From: Pomphorhynchus laevis
Lineage: Eukaryota > Acanthocephala > Palaeacanthocephala > Echinorhynchida > Pomphorhynchidae
DNA length: 64,000 nt
Reading direction: 5' to 3'
NCBI GenBank assembly: GCA_012934845.2
Contig: WNNJ02002970.1
Location: forward strand, 1 to 64,000
Under the pieces are notes generated by a model. That model saw only the letters and a list, made by a program, of their open reading frames with translations, searched no databases and was not told the origin of the DNA. Shown here piece after piece: positions 41,700 through 53,879 of the stretch; position 1 is the first letter of the stretch, and each line of letters begins with the position of its first letter. Position numbers and translations under genes: made by a program.

Positions 41700-42660
41700 T
41701 ATTATAAATGTTAAATGCTTACTTAAATGATCACTTAAATGCTTACTTTGATAAGCTGAATAATACTAAAAGCTTAAATACATTAAAGATATACATTTGG
41801 AAAGATTATATATTTGATAAAATCAAAGATAAAATGAAAATAACAAACAATTATAAAAAAGGAAAGATAAAATTAATAAACATATGTATAAAGAACTTAC
41901 TAAATTAAAGGATAACTATATAATAACAACTATTGATAAAGCTAATAATAACTTTGTCTTCATATGCAAAAAGCTTTATTATGATATACTAATGAAAGAG
42001 GTTCATTCTAATGATTTAAATGTAAATCCAACATATGAACGTAGTGAGTTGAGTTTTGAAACAATTATTACAAGTCACTGTTCTATAATGGATAAAAAGG
42101 GTATAAAGGTTGAATCAGATAATAAAACTATATCAGTTTTATTATGGAATCCAAAATTACATAAAAATTCAATAAAACCTAGGTTAATATGTAGTGCTAT
42201 TAAATTTACATAAAAACCACTTTCTGTCTATATGAATAAAATATTTAAAGTAATTAAAGCACACTTTAAAAAATATTGCAAGGTAATCGAAATTAATACT
42301 GGTATAAAACACTATTTCAGTATTAATTCTACAAAAGAATTTTTAGAACAGACAAAAAAATAAATTTTCAAAATATAAATACATACGATTTTAGTACGCT
42401 TTATACAAATCTAGATTTAGTAGATATTAAAGAAGCGTTAGTAAAATTAATTAATTTTATATTCGGAAAAAGATATACATATATATGTTATAATAATTAT
42501 AACGCATCGTTATTACCTATTTAAACAATAGTAATAGTAAATAGTTTTACCTATTTTTACCTGGTCATAGTTTTACCCCTATCTAACAAACGTTAAACCA
42601 TCAAGTAAATATAGATATATGGATAAAATTAAATTAATAGAATCCTTAAATATTTTGATA
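41700..42660 (+). mobile_element. PLE reverse transcriptase, N-terminal half
   Basis: The plus strand encodes YKELTKLKDNYIITTIDKAN, FVFICKKLYYDILMKEV, LLWNPKLHKNSIKPRLICSA (the PK.HK.P...R.I.S block), KAHFKKYCKVIEINTGIKHY and YDFSTLYTNLDLVDIKEA (motif A). These are the ordered N-terminal blocks of PLE RTs. This is the best-preserved N-terminal copy in the window. It ends before motif B and is broken. Confidence 0.85.
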
Positions 42661-42689
42661 AATCAAAATTATTTAAATTATTTTGATTA

Positions 42690-43130
42690 ATCAAAATAAT
42701 ATAAATGGAAAGATCAAATTAATAAAGATATGTATTCAGAACTTACTAATTTAAAGCATAATTATAACAACTATTGATATAGCTTGTAATAACTTTGTCT
42801 TCATATGCAAAAAGCTTTATTATGATATACTAATGAAAGAGGTTAATTCTAATGATTTAAATATAAACACAACATAGGAATGTAGTGATTTAAGTTTAGA
42901 AACAATTATTACATGTCACTGTTCTATAATGGATAAAAAGGGTATAAAGGTTGAATTAGATAATAAAACTATACCTATATTATATTGGAATCCAAAATTA
43001 CATAAAAATCCAATAAAACCTAGGTTCATATGTAGTGTGTTTAAATAGACATTAAAACCTCCTCTTGGATAGATACATATTTTATTATAAATATAAAACA
43101 TTAAATTATGAAATTTTAAGAATTGATAAA
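42690..43130 (+). mobile_element. Second PLE RT N-terminal fragment
   Basis: A diverged repeat of 41870-42230: NNFVFICKKLYYDILMKEVN, then a patch with LYWNPKLHKNPIKPRFICS. It sits head to tail behind the first copy, so the pair may be a tandem duplication with later loss of the intervening parts. Confidence 0.8.
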
Positions 43131-45540
43131 ATATGTAATGATATTGTAATGATATTGTAATTTCATCTAAAAATAGACTTGACTGTTCTTTGAGTAATTT
43201 TTATACTACAAATTGTAATTAAATTTTATTAAATTTTATTTTCATATAATATGAGTTTATATTCTTATATAAGAAAGCCTTGAGGTTAAGAATCATTGTT
43301 GAATTTTTTAATTATCAAAATATGATGACTACATTAATGTATGTAGTAACTTATGAATAAGTTCTATGTATATCTCTCGAAATATTTTATATTGGGAAAA
43401 TTTACAGCTTCTAATGAGCGTACGAGTTGATTTTACTAACAATAATTGATTTTATTTTCTATTTTAGTTCTTCTAATGTTACTAAAACTTTAATTATTTA
43501 AAGAAAATTGAAAATTATTAATTATTAAAGTTTTTTGTTAGTCCTATAATAAAATTGGTCAAATGATTTTGATTTGATTTCATCTTAAAATAGGCTCGAC
43601 TGTTCTTTGAGTAATTTTTATAATACAAATTGTAATTAAATTTTATTTAATCGCAAATATTAATATATATTTTAGCCTGGCATCTACCGATAACATTAGA
43701 ATATTAAAGATGCCGAATCCTAAGAGGGTCGTTTGACTAAATTAATTTGTCGATATAATCCAGAGTGATTTAACAATCACGTAGCATGCAAATAAAATTT
43801 TGTTTTTATCAAATTGTAAGCTTAAAAATATTTGTATAATTTCTGAATAAATTTGATGTCTCTTTTAACATGTTCGGTAAAATAGTTATTCTTCCGCTAT
43901 ACAAAACTGCATAAAAATTATGAAAATTTAATTAATTTCTGAAATAAAAATTCCAGAAATTTTATTTCAAATTTTATTTGAAATAAAAATATAGGCTTTA
44001 CGATTAAGACGATTTTAAAATTTTACATATTTCGAAACGAACTAAATTAACAAAGCAAAAACAAAGAATCATAAGATAATAAATAGTAGAAAATTAAAAT
44101 TAATACTAAAGGTTAAAATTTTATAAAAAAATATTTTAATATTCTTTGGATATTATAAATTTTGAATACTTTAAAAAAATATTTAGAGTAAAATATTTTG
44201 TGTTTATGATGGATAAATCTTTCATCGGATACAACAGCGCAAAGTTGTATCGGTAAAATAGTTATTCTTCCGCTATACAAAACTGCATAAAAGTTTTACA
44301 AAATTTAATGAAAATTAACCTGATAACATAAAGAATTGTTTTTAAATAGTTTATAATGATCCATTATTGATAAATAATTATTGGAGCTGGATCAAAAAAG
44401 GAAAACTTTTATTAGATATTTCACTAACTTCTGTTAGCATCTTCAGAAAATTACAATAATTTGTAATTTTCTATCTCCTATCTGATATGAAACTGCATAA
44501 TACATAATATTTTTGGCTTACGCTTTATCGTAATCGTTCAGAATGACGTAAATCATATTTTCTACTAAGCAGTTAATTAAAAAATCCCTTGATTATCTAC
44601 TAAACAGATAATTTCAAATGTAGAGTGCAACTTGTCTATTGTGGTATTGAAATATATCACCATATGAGTCATATAATGGCACCGTATCTCTGCGTTGGCT
44701 CAAAATGTAAATACATTGAATGTTAAAAAGTGGAAATGTTTCCAATATATAAGAAGTGGAAAATTACATCATTAATGTAATAGTATTATTCGAATTGATA
44801 CTGATGTTTTTTGATGTTAATAAATTACCTCCGAAAATGAATTATGTGATATCAATTGCATGTAATTGACAAAACTCCACGATAAAATTCGTATATAATA
44901 AAGTGGGATCCAAGCCATATCCACAATAAAGGGAAATATTATAATTAATATTGTATTATCCATTAGGAACTGGTACACGGACTATATAGATCAGCAAGCA
45001 TATTGATATATGCTTGTTTATATCATAAAATCATATTTTAATCATATTATTTATGACTTCTAAGTCATAAATAATATAATATATTATTATAACATATAAT
45101 ATATCAGTCAATTGATATTTGTCCAATTTAATAAAATCGTGTATTTTATTTTAATTAGTTATAAGCAAGAAACTTTTAACGGTATTTATTATAACCAAGA
45201 CAATTTTTTACAAGGTATAACCAAGACAATTTTTTAAATTAGTGAAATTTAAATTTTATATTATCAATTGCGGTAAACTTGAACTTTTATATCAAATAAG
45301 AAACCTCAATTAATTAATTAATTATTTAATTAATCCTTAATTAAATAATTAAGATTTAGTTAAATATAATTAAATGTTATCTTGTGTATTATAAGCAAAA
45401 TCTACCCTATGATTTTCTCAAAATTAATCAATGAATTATTTTATTGATAAAGAATTAGTGGAGCTAGATCAAAAAGGGATAAATTACTCCTTTTTGTAAT
45501 TGAAAACTCATTTAATAACTCTTTAACTTATTTTTGATAT
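43131..45540. other. AT-rich region with short direct repeats
   Basis: Two direct-repeat pairs are visible: GACTGTTCTTTGAGTAATTT at 43188 and 43609 with about 70 bp of similar flank, and TAGTTATTCTTCCGCTATAC at 43879 and 44254 with about 50 bp of similar flank. A hammerhead-like core lies at 44415-44446. No gene is recognised. Confidence 0.5.
44415..44446 (-). ncRNA. Hammerhead-like core of a PLE, best-kept copy
   Basis: The minus strand reads CTGAAGA, T, GCTAAC, AGAA, GTTAGT, GAAATATC. CTGAAGA fits the CUGANGA box, where the fifth position is free. The 6-bp helix closes with one G-U pair, and GAAA follows. The sister site at 27236-27265 has the same helix. Strands for helices I and III were not established. 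Confidence 0.45.
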
Positions 45541-45544
45541 TGAC

Positions 45545-45780
45545 TTTATTCAAAATCATTTAAATAATTTAATATATACAAATTTTGAAGTAGGTTATTA
45601 TAAAAATACCATCAAACAGAAAATTGTAAAATATATAAATCAAGACAGTAAATTTAAATTCTTAAGCTGAAAATATTGATGGATAATAAAATTATGGATA
45701 AATAATAAATAATATACTTTGTATTAGAATAAGATACTAGATAATCAAATTTAATCAGAGGAAATACTTCATAAATTGGC
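45545..45780 (+). mobile_element. PLE RT tail and start of terminal repeat
   Basis: The sequence encodes the end of the PLE RT (QNHLNNLI, then a VGYYKNTIKQKIVKYIN-like tail). It continues with CTTAAGCTGAAAAT, TACTTTGTATTAGAATAAG and TCAGAGGAAATAC, the first part of the terminal repeat, and then stops. Confidence 0.75.
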
Positions 45781-46194
45781 ATTCACCTACCGCCTTTCCT
45801 CTTTTCATTTAACAGTGAAATGTCAAACGGCAGATTTTAAAATTTTAACGTGTATTTTAAAATGTCTTTTCTTTAAATAATAATTACATTTTTATATTAA
45901 ATATATGTCTAAACAGTTATAAAATGGCAATTTCGTACGTAATTCTACATGATGCTATGCTCATCATTTAGATTCTTTTATGCTAGAACGGGATCCAGTT
46001 TTACCTTAAACATCTTATACTGACGGATTTAACATATATTTAATGCAACAAATCCTCATCAAGTGGACAGTGGAAAGAAGTCCATTTCACAAAACGATCT
46101 GTAAGAATTCAAACGGAAAGCAAAACTAATATAGCATGCTGTGACTATACACATATTCAAGATTACTCCGAATATTTAATAATAAACCTTATAT

Positions 46195-46320
46195 TTAATA
46201 ATATAGACCTTATTCTGATACAACGTATGTTATTTATTAGTCAATTCATAAAAATGACTTTTATTTTAAATTTAATTTTTTTTATTTTAACTTGATATAA
46301 ATTATAAAATTTGAAATATA
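46195..46320 (+). mobile_element. PLE terminal repeat fragment
   Basis: It contains TTATTCTGATACAACGTATG, TTATTAGTCAATTC and AACTTGATATAAATTATA, the second half of the repeat, without the structured block or the border. Confidence 0.7.
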
Positions 46321-46544
46321 AGCTAAGCGAAAAATTTTCCGCTTCAAATATTTTTAACAAACGTGAAAAATACAATCTAAAAATAAACTAAATCATATTT
46401 TACTAATAAATTAAAACCAAACAAACTAGTTTATAAACTAGAGTACTGTAAAAATTAAATAAAAAATTGATAAAAATTGATAAAAATTAATCAAAATCTA
46501 TAAATCAACAATATTAATTTATAAATCAACAATATTATTAAAAT

Positions 46545-49500
46545 ACAAAAGGAGCTTTATTCAATAAATCTACAAAGTAACTACATATTGTTGCTCTTCA
46601 CCTTCTTATCAATTGTGATGGGCTCGCGAAACTCTGAGGTTTCGTTACCGTCCGAGTCAACGCGTTGATTGTACCGCAACTCAGTTACTGTCGGGTTTTG
46701 TCCTAAAGACCGCATCACGTTTAGTTCCGGACTGATCAGTCTATTGAGGTCTCCATTGATCACCTTAAAGTGTGAACCGGCTGCATCGTATCTGTTTGTG
46801 GGGTCTCTGGATTCGTGAAGATCGTTATCGCATTCGGATAAGTTTGACGAAGTAGGAGAAGCGCGATCGTCGCCGAAAATATCGTCATCCCCGCTAATTC
46901 ATGTTGCTTCTTCTGTATCAGCGAGAGTATTGCCTGTTGGATAGTCGAATGCCGGATCACATATCCCGAAGTTGCCGATCGCAGAGTGCGTATTGTCCAA
47001 CGAGATGGAAGGGTTACACAATAATTGCGTGTAATTTTGACCGTTATTGAAATCTGTATTCGTTGTCCAGGTAGATGTGTCGTCTTCTTTTCCACAATCA
47101 CCAAGCGAAGTCATTACTTGATTGTTGCCCGCAAAATTGTAACATTCATCAGCCTCGCTGTTTGAAATTTTTCGATCATGATACGAATCCATATTCCGAA
47201 GATTGTCTTCTTCACCGTGTCCATCGTGGTTTTCTTTCAGCAGCAGGCAACGCTCGTCGGTCTCAGGAACGTTAAGTTTAATTTGAGGTCTTATTCCCAG
47301 ATCCACTGCACGTTGAACGGTTTTGACTGAACCGGTCGTCAGTAGAATTGGAGGGCTATTCGGGTCTCGCGCCTCGCGCTCACAGAACGAGTTCGAGTTG
47401 GCCGTTGTGAATAAAGCAACTGGATTTAGTAAAAGGTCTGTTTGATCACGTTGATTATTACAACCTTCCAGACGTGTGTCATCGCAAAAATGGTCTGTAT
47501 GAGCCGTTCCGTTCTGGACCTCGACCATATCACATATGCCTTGGCTGAAAGTTCGAATCCTAGGTTCGGACGCTGACCTAGGTAGGCTTGTGAAGGGCTG
47601 TATATTGTCTAGCGAAGCCAGAATCGCTCTGGCGTTGCCACGCATTAAGGCGATGGACGATCGTTGGAATAATCGAGCAGCAACGATGTTATATCTAATA
47701 CCACTTGTTCTGCTCATGCGGCCAGCAATACGCCGGATGACGTTAAGGCCGGCATCATTCCACACCCCCCAAACACTCGATTACTGCCGGTGTGAACTTG
47801 TATCTGGTTGCTTCTATTCTTGACCGATATTTACGATCTTTCACATTGTTGGCATAAGCCGCCGCTGCTGCCCCTCCACTTGCGCTCGCGATATCTACGT
47901 ATGCAACTTGTTGTGGGTGCGTGACTGCGAAGTCAATCGCTTCAGGAGGATCACCGTATATTAGAATATCAGCCGGGCGCTCTTTTACATCAGTCGAAAC
48001 CCCCCGGACCTGCAGGCCAACGTGCATACGTGCAGACTGGGCCGCTTCATAGATGACGTCTCTTATGCCATCGTGCCTCAACCCTCGATGACCACCATAT
48101 TGGCAGGTAAGGGCGTGAAAACCCAGAAGGTCGGTATCGGAATAGCATCGCCCACACTTATGGTTAGGAGGGAAAATCGCTAAACCTAACCACATGCGGC
48201 AGAGAACGCAGAATTGTGGTGGGGTTAGATCTAGAGCTTGGCTAATGCTAGGCGTAACCTGAAGCCATGACGCAGCTTTCGAACAGGCTGTCGCACGTAA
48301 TCTGGCCTTATCCAGAATGCTGGATTCCTCAAGCAGGCGATCGAAGCGCAGACGGTCAATGTGGAAGGACGTTGTGGAACCGTCGGAGCAAATATGTTGG
48401 AGATTATCTTTCCCAGTCAAAACTGACAATTCTGACAATGCTCCCTCAAACCCGACATATTGGTTAGGTTCTCTGGACCAAATCTCGGAGACAGCTCGGA
48501 CACTCTTGACAAACGCGGTGCTTAAATGAATTGTAGTATTCCTGAGACCAAAACCACCTAAGCGAAAGGGTAGTGAAGCCTGAATCTTAGCAGAGACAGT
48601 TAACTGTGAGGCTGTTAAATTTTCAAAAGCTTTCATGATAACATCATCAAAAGCCTGAGTGAAACCTCTTAGTGTTAATGGTGAAATGGTGCGCATAAGA
48701 TGACCGATCATGGGGGCGGACGCACAGTGTCTTAGGAGAAGGTAGGCCGACTGGGGATCTGGCAAGTTTGCAATGACTTCAATTTCTTTCGTAAGCCTTG
48801 GTAACAAATCCCTGAGCAAGACGTCTTTGATAAAGTCAGTTGAGCCAATTGGTGACCCCAACAGCTGAAAATTGCCTGTAGTGTTGTTAGCCGGAGATGA
48901 GTGGCAGAGGTTTGAACAAATTTGAATCGCGTCCGGCACGCCGATTATTTCGGTTTTTGACCAATTAAGATGAAGTTTGAGTGTGAGGAAGTCAATACTC
49001 AAGGTGTTGAGGGACTGAGCGATTGCCTGTGGACTTCCACCGATTATCACATCACCCAAATATCATTGATTGTATACAATGCCAAGAATATTCGAGATTT
49101 TCGAGATTGTGTTTTGAATTGTCAACGAAAAAAGCATTGGAGATAGCAGGTCGCCCTGTTGTATTCCCTCCGTTGATAGTAAAGGTCTAAACTGACCAAA
49201 TCGTAAGGGGGAAGGCGATTTTAAGCAGAAAGATACCCACGAAGGCAGCTCTGGAACATTACTATTAACGGCGGAAATGATTAAAGATCTGCTAATACTA
49301 TTAAAGGCGTTTGACAGGTCGACCTTAGCCCACACCCAATTGGGATCATTTGATCGACTATGATGAGTGCGAGAGACGTTATGAACAATCATATCTACTG
49401 CATTTCGTGAGGCAACTTCGAGTTGTGTGGAAGCAAAGAATGATGCGAAATGGTCCCGTAAGCGAGAGCAGGCACACTTTGAACATAAACGTCGTAACGT

Positions 49501-50540
49501 CTCACCCACCGCTACTGGTCGAATGCCTCCATCCTTTTTGGGGAGGCCGAAAAGATTTGCGCCTGCAATGAAGGGTGCTAAAGAATTCGGAGCAGAACCT
49601 GAAAGTAGGTGATTCACAAGATGGGTGAGTGTGTCCAGCAAATTACCGGCGGAATCGGCCTCAATCATATCGTGAAGATGTTCCGGCCTGAGTGCAAAAC
49701 AACCTGGACCGGTTGACGAAGGAAATGACTCAATTGCCCGCAAAACCGTGATTCGATCAACGTTGACTGGTCGAGTGTGTGAACGCAACAAAGCCGGTAA
49801 GTCTTCCAAAGCGACTCCATGTTGAGAACAAACTCTCTGTGATGACAAGTGCATAAGCTCTAGTTTACGACGTGTGTCAGTTGATGGGGAAGCCAGCCCT
49901 GTAGAAGCTAGCCTTTGACCCGCTTTCCTGAAATTCCCGCGTCTAGTCAGTGATATTGCTGCGGATATATGGTTGGAAGCTGTAGGGTTATCTGGCGTGA
50001 TTATAAGACGTAGTTCCGAAGCGATTTCATCGAAAGTAGCATTACTAAATTTATTCATGCGTTGGAGTATCAGTTTTGCAGAGTCCGGGCGAGATCTGTT
50101 TAGGACCTTATTCGACGCGCTGATGTGAAAACAGATTTTCGGCATGATTAGCAAGCGAGCCCATGATGCTATGTCGTTTTGACGTAGAGCCTGCTTTATT
50201 AAGTCTGTAAACATCACAGCCGCTATGGCTCTCGTTTTCCAAGGGAGGCGGAAAATGGAAAACGCTTTGTGACTCCATACATCGTTGACAATACCAAGAG
50301 CCGATGCTGATGTGGATTTTATTATGACATCGTGAGGAGGGATGTAAGTGACGGACCCTGGATCTTCATGGCAAGAGTGCAAGGAAATCTGATCGCTGAC
50401 AACGCTCGTGACGGTGTTTGGGATACTCATGCCCGAGCCAGCACATCGTGCACCATTGTGTTTATGGTATCTCAATTTACCAGTGCAATTGATAGTAATG
50501 ACGCGAAGACATGTTGGACAAAGCTGTTTCGTCATTGATA
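46545..50540 (-). mobile_element. RLE-type LINE, nearly complete
   Basis: A 4-kb element with one long ORF from ATG 50535. Domains: N-terminal zinc finger (CPTCLRVITINCTGKLRYHK...CAGSG); RT with KKDGGIRPVAVGETLRRL, WVWAKVDLSNAFNSISRSLI (motif A), EGIQQGDLLSPMLF (motif B) and YLGDVIIGG (motif C, usually Y.DD); LGGFGLRN; a CGRCYSD...HALTC knuckle with RHDGIRD; and RPADILI...DFAVTHP, which fits the PD-(D/E)XK-like endonuclease of R2-type LINEs. A hydrophilic, acidic C-terminal extension of about 340 residues follows. Breaks: an in-frame TGA just before motif C (about 49060), a frameshift at a G-run near 47765, and a stop near 46900. An AATAAA signal lies at 46565. It is much richer in GC than its flanks. 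Confidence 0.9.
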
Positions 50541-50739
50541 ATTGGTTTCGTTTTGCACGTATGTTATTTTATTGTGTGTTATTTATCTCAAACTTTATTT
50601 AAAAATAATAATTGTATTATTAATAAAATAATTATATTAAAATAATATATTAAATAATATATTTATAAAAATAATATATTATTTATTAAAAAATATATTT
50701 ATAATAAAATAATAATTTTTATTTATTATTAAAAATAAA

Positions 50740-51125
50740 TTTAAACTCTTAAGCTGAAAATTCTTATGGATAATAAATAATATACTTTGTATTAGTATAA
50801 GATACTAGATAATCAAATTTAATCAGAGGAAATACTTCATTAGCACGTGTTTAGCCCCGCTGATATATTGGATCGATGAATGGGGGAGGGGCGAAACCAT
50901 ATAACATAGCAGTTCCTCCTGATTATCTCTAATCCGTATTCTGATACATCGTATGTTAATTATTTGTCAAGTATGTTAATTATTTGAATAAGATGCACTA
51001 GATAAGCAAATTTCATAAGAGGAAATACATCATTAGCATGTATTTGGCTCCGCTGCTATGTTGGGTAGAGGAGTTAGGGCCGAAACCTGATATCAAAGAT
51101 ATCCTTTCTGATAAACTCTAATCTT
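50740..51125 (+). mobile_element. Two PLE terminal-repeat fragments in tandem
   Basis: Fragment one (50740-50960) runs from CTTAAGCTGAAAATTC through the structured block to TGATACATCG. Fragment two (50985-51120) restarts at GAATAAGATGCACTAGATAA and covers the structured block to CCGAAACCTGATATC. Both keep parts of the GGCCCC-type helix; in the first it is shortened to GCCCC/GGGGC on both strands. Confidence 0.75.
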
Positions 51126-51129
51126 AACT

Positions 51130-52030
51130 CTGATTTTTTGGAAGTACATAAAATTATAAAATCAAAAAATAATAATTACATGAAATTATAAATACATTAA
51201 TTAATTATTATATTAATTTATCTATTAAAATATTAATCAAATATATTAATTTGTTTATAAAAATTCTTTGTCATAAAAATTCTTTTAAAGGTTAAGATAT
51301 TTACATTTGTAATTTTTTATTGCAAAATACGTAACTTTATTTAAAAGATCCACTTTACTTTTAATATATCCATTAACTTTTTCTTTTTTCATTTTCGATA
51401 AAATGTGTTTTGAACGCAAATCATTAGGATTAATATTTTTATTTACTTCTTACCTTTTACCTTGTTTATAAACAAGGCAATATTCTTTTACACCAGAATT
51501 TTATCTAATGCACTTTACAGAAATTTTCTTAGCCATTACAAACTTTTCCATAAGTTCATGCTTATTTTTTATTATTGTTTATCAAGTGATACGCATTTCT
51601 ATAGCCGTAAAACATTTTTTATTCATTTTTATTATTTCTTAAAAATAAGTCAAATTTGTTTTTACTAAATATTGTCTTTTTAAAGAATACTTTAGCATAC
51701 GTTGCCAACCGTTTGTAAAACACATTTGTAAAAATTATATAGATGACCTGATAAGACATGGAGCTGATTATATAATTTTTGAACTTTTGGGCTACATGTA
51801 TTAGTGTTGCTGAGTACGTTAATAGTTACTAATTTTTTTACAATCTCCACTCTTGCACTCGTTTCATCATTGCTTGATTGCAAGAAATATATACATTTTT
51901 CAAAGTATTTTTCCGTTTCAGATATTTTGAGTACTTTGTCAGACTAAAGTTTGAGGTCATCCGCAAAAGCCAAGCAAGGGTTCTGGATTGTTAACAGCAA
52001 GTCATTAAGGTACACAAAAATTTATTCTTT
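51130..52030. other. AT-rich sequence without recognised genes
   Basis: Short frames on both strands lack family motifs. A minus-strand frame at 51692-51883 is the only one with normal-looking amino-acid composition, but I could not place it. Confidence 0.45.
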
Positions 52031-52034
52031 ATAT

Positions 52035-52150
52035 ATTATTCATTGTATGCATGAATGCTCATGCAAAAATATGTTTTCTTGTACATTTGAATATGTCGTC
52101 TTTAATATAAATATTAATAATAGTTTTAATTGATGTTAATTTAATGTTCG
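52035..52150 (-). mobile_element. PLE RT remnant
   Basis: Landmarks of the minus-strand PLE RT tail are present: GCATGAATGCTCATGCAAAA (the HEHSC codons), a TTTAATATAA remnant, and GTTAATTTAATGTTCGTAT. Only about 115 bp remain. Confidence 0.75.
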
Positions 52151-52159
52151 TATGTAACT

Positions 52160-52400
52160 GGACGATATTATTCGTAGAAATTTTTCGCTTAATAGTTTAA
52201 ATTTACACTTCTCAATCGTATTGCGAGATCAGTATTCACTACCGGACATTCCTTAATGCTTGGAACATTACGCCTATGCCACATTCGAATCTCACTTTTT
52301 GCACAGAGAGTAGTATCGGTGTGGAATCAACTTTCCGATACGACTGTTAACTCTCTAATTAACATGCGTTCAAGATGCAGTTGGATAAAGATTTAGCCAA
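52160..52400 (+). mobile_element. LINE 3' fragment
   Basis: The plus strand gives, over several frames, LRLCHIRISLFAQRVVSVWN and QLSDTTVNSLINMR. This is the R.VNLWN.LP..TVN....N-type ending of LINE ORF2 proteins. Confidence 0.55.
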
Positions 52401-52536
52401 GATAATCGATTGGGATCTGTGAATTTTTACTTTGATTTCCGGTTATGCAACTTGTAAAGAGTCTTTGACTCACTGTGTTGTCTATATAATAATAAGAAAT
52501 TAAAAAATTATCTAACTTGATTCTATATTTCTCTTC

Positions 52537-53450
52537 TTAGCGTTTATGCCGTTTGGAAAGGTTTGCTTGGCACGTTCGCTGATACCAAAATGCCCTTTTC
52601 GCTGCGTCTTCGGGCGTGAGTCCGACTATTTTTATATCATTCAGTAGGGTATCCATCCATCTTTTCTGTGGTCTTCCTCTTAGTCTCTTTCCGTCGACCT
52701 CGATTTGAAGTGGTGCATGCGCCAGTGTGTTCACGTCTGCCCTCAGTATATGTACATACCATCTCAGCCTTGATTATATCCGTTTGTCTACTATGGGTGC
52801 TACGCCAAATCGCTTCGGATGTCTTCGTTACGAATATGATCTTGGCGAGTTTTTCCCGCGATCCACGTTAGCATTTTCGTGTCCATACATCACAGCTTAC
52901 GTTCTGCTTCTGCTGTCATTGCCCAGCACTCAGCACCGTACATTGCTACAGGCCGTATCACGCTTCTGTAGAACTTCGATTTAGTCTGTTTGGCGTACGT
53001 TGGTCGCACAAGACTCCGGTGGCTGCTCTCCATTTTGAACAGCTAGCTTTGATGGGAGTGGTGACGTCTTTTGCCACTCCTCTTGTGCTGGAGATTACTG
53101 ATCCCATATATTTGAACGCATTTGTCTTTGGCAGAGGCACGCCATTGACTGATATGCTTGAATAAACGTTCTGGTTCGTCGTCATATACTCCGTTTTGAC
53201 TGTGTTCAGTTTCAATCCAAACTGTGCTAGGCGATTGTGCCATTGCTGCACTTGATGCTCGAGGTCATCTTTGTCCTTAGATACCAGCATAGCATCGTCG
53301 GCATACAAGATGGTCCATGGTGCTTGTCCTTGTAGGTCTTTCGTAATCACGTCCATAACTATGATGAATAGTAATGGGGAGAGTGCAGACCCATTTGTGC
53401 ACACCGACTGAGACTGTGAATTCTCTAAATTTTCCCGCTGCTGTTAGCTC
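52537..53450 (-). mobile_element. RTE-like LINE, RT second half and C-terminus
   Basis: The minus strand encodes SALSPLLFIIVMDVI (after motif B), WTILYADDAMLVS (motif C), GLKLNTVKTEYMTT, NAFKYMGSVIS, CSKWRAATGVLCDQRTPNRL, and near the end GKRLRGRPQKRWMDTL with LNDIKIVGLTPEDAAKRAFW. This order and wording are characteristic of RTE-clade LINEs. The region between 52735 and 52960 is frame-broken. The N-terminal endonuclease is absent. Confidence 0.85.
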
Positions 53451-53454
53451 ACTA

Positions 53455-53654
53455 TTCGTAGTTCCTTTGCATCTTCACCAACTTGATTGTATCTTTGATT
53501 ATATTGAATTATTTTATGTTTAATGATCTTTATAGTAACCAAAACTGCTGGCAGTATATAATAATAACTAAGCTCTTTGATCTAATAAACTACGCAATAT
53601 CTTAACAACATGATGCTGAGAGATAAGCGGACATTTAACTCTATTGATTTGAAA
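53455..53654. other. Short spacer without recognised features
   Basis: TTTTATGTTTAATGATCTTTATAGTAACC near 53512 resembles the PLE RT tail, so a small PLE remnant may be present. Otherwise I see nothing. Confidence 0.4.
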
Positions 53655-53840
53655 TTATTTAAATGATTTTTCACCACACGCGCATGATGATAGATCCAAC
53701 ATGGAGATCGAATTGCTATTGAAGAATCTATCTCCCGGATTATAATAAAATGATTTTTTCACTCCATCACAAGCGCATGATGACAGATCGAACATGGAGA
53801 ACAAATTGCTATTTAATAATTCATCTCCAGGATATTTTTT
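53655..53840. repeat. Diverged tandem duplication, unit about 95 bp
   Basis: AAATGATTTTTCACCACACG at 53656 recurs as AAATGATTTTTTCACTCCAT at 53748. Both are followed by CGCATGATGA(T/C)AGATC, AACATGGAGA and AATTGCTATT, and both units end in TCTCCCGGAT or TCTCCAGGAT. Confidence 0.85.
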
Positions 53841-53879
53841 AGGTTAAATAATTTTTTTAATGGAACAATTTATTTTAGT

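Noticed and set aside
41708-41908. Lysine/asparagine-rich frame as a separate small gene
   Set aside because: It runs directly into PLE RT N-terminal sequence and is best read as part of that element.
47075-50602. Several plus-strand frames within the RLE-type LINE
   Set aside because: All lie antisense to the GC-rich ORF2 and are explained by its codon composition.
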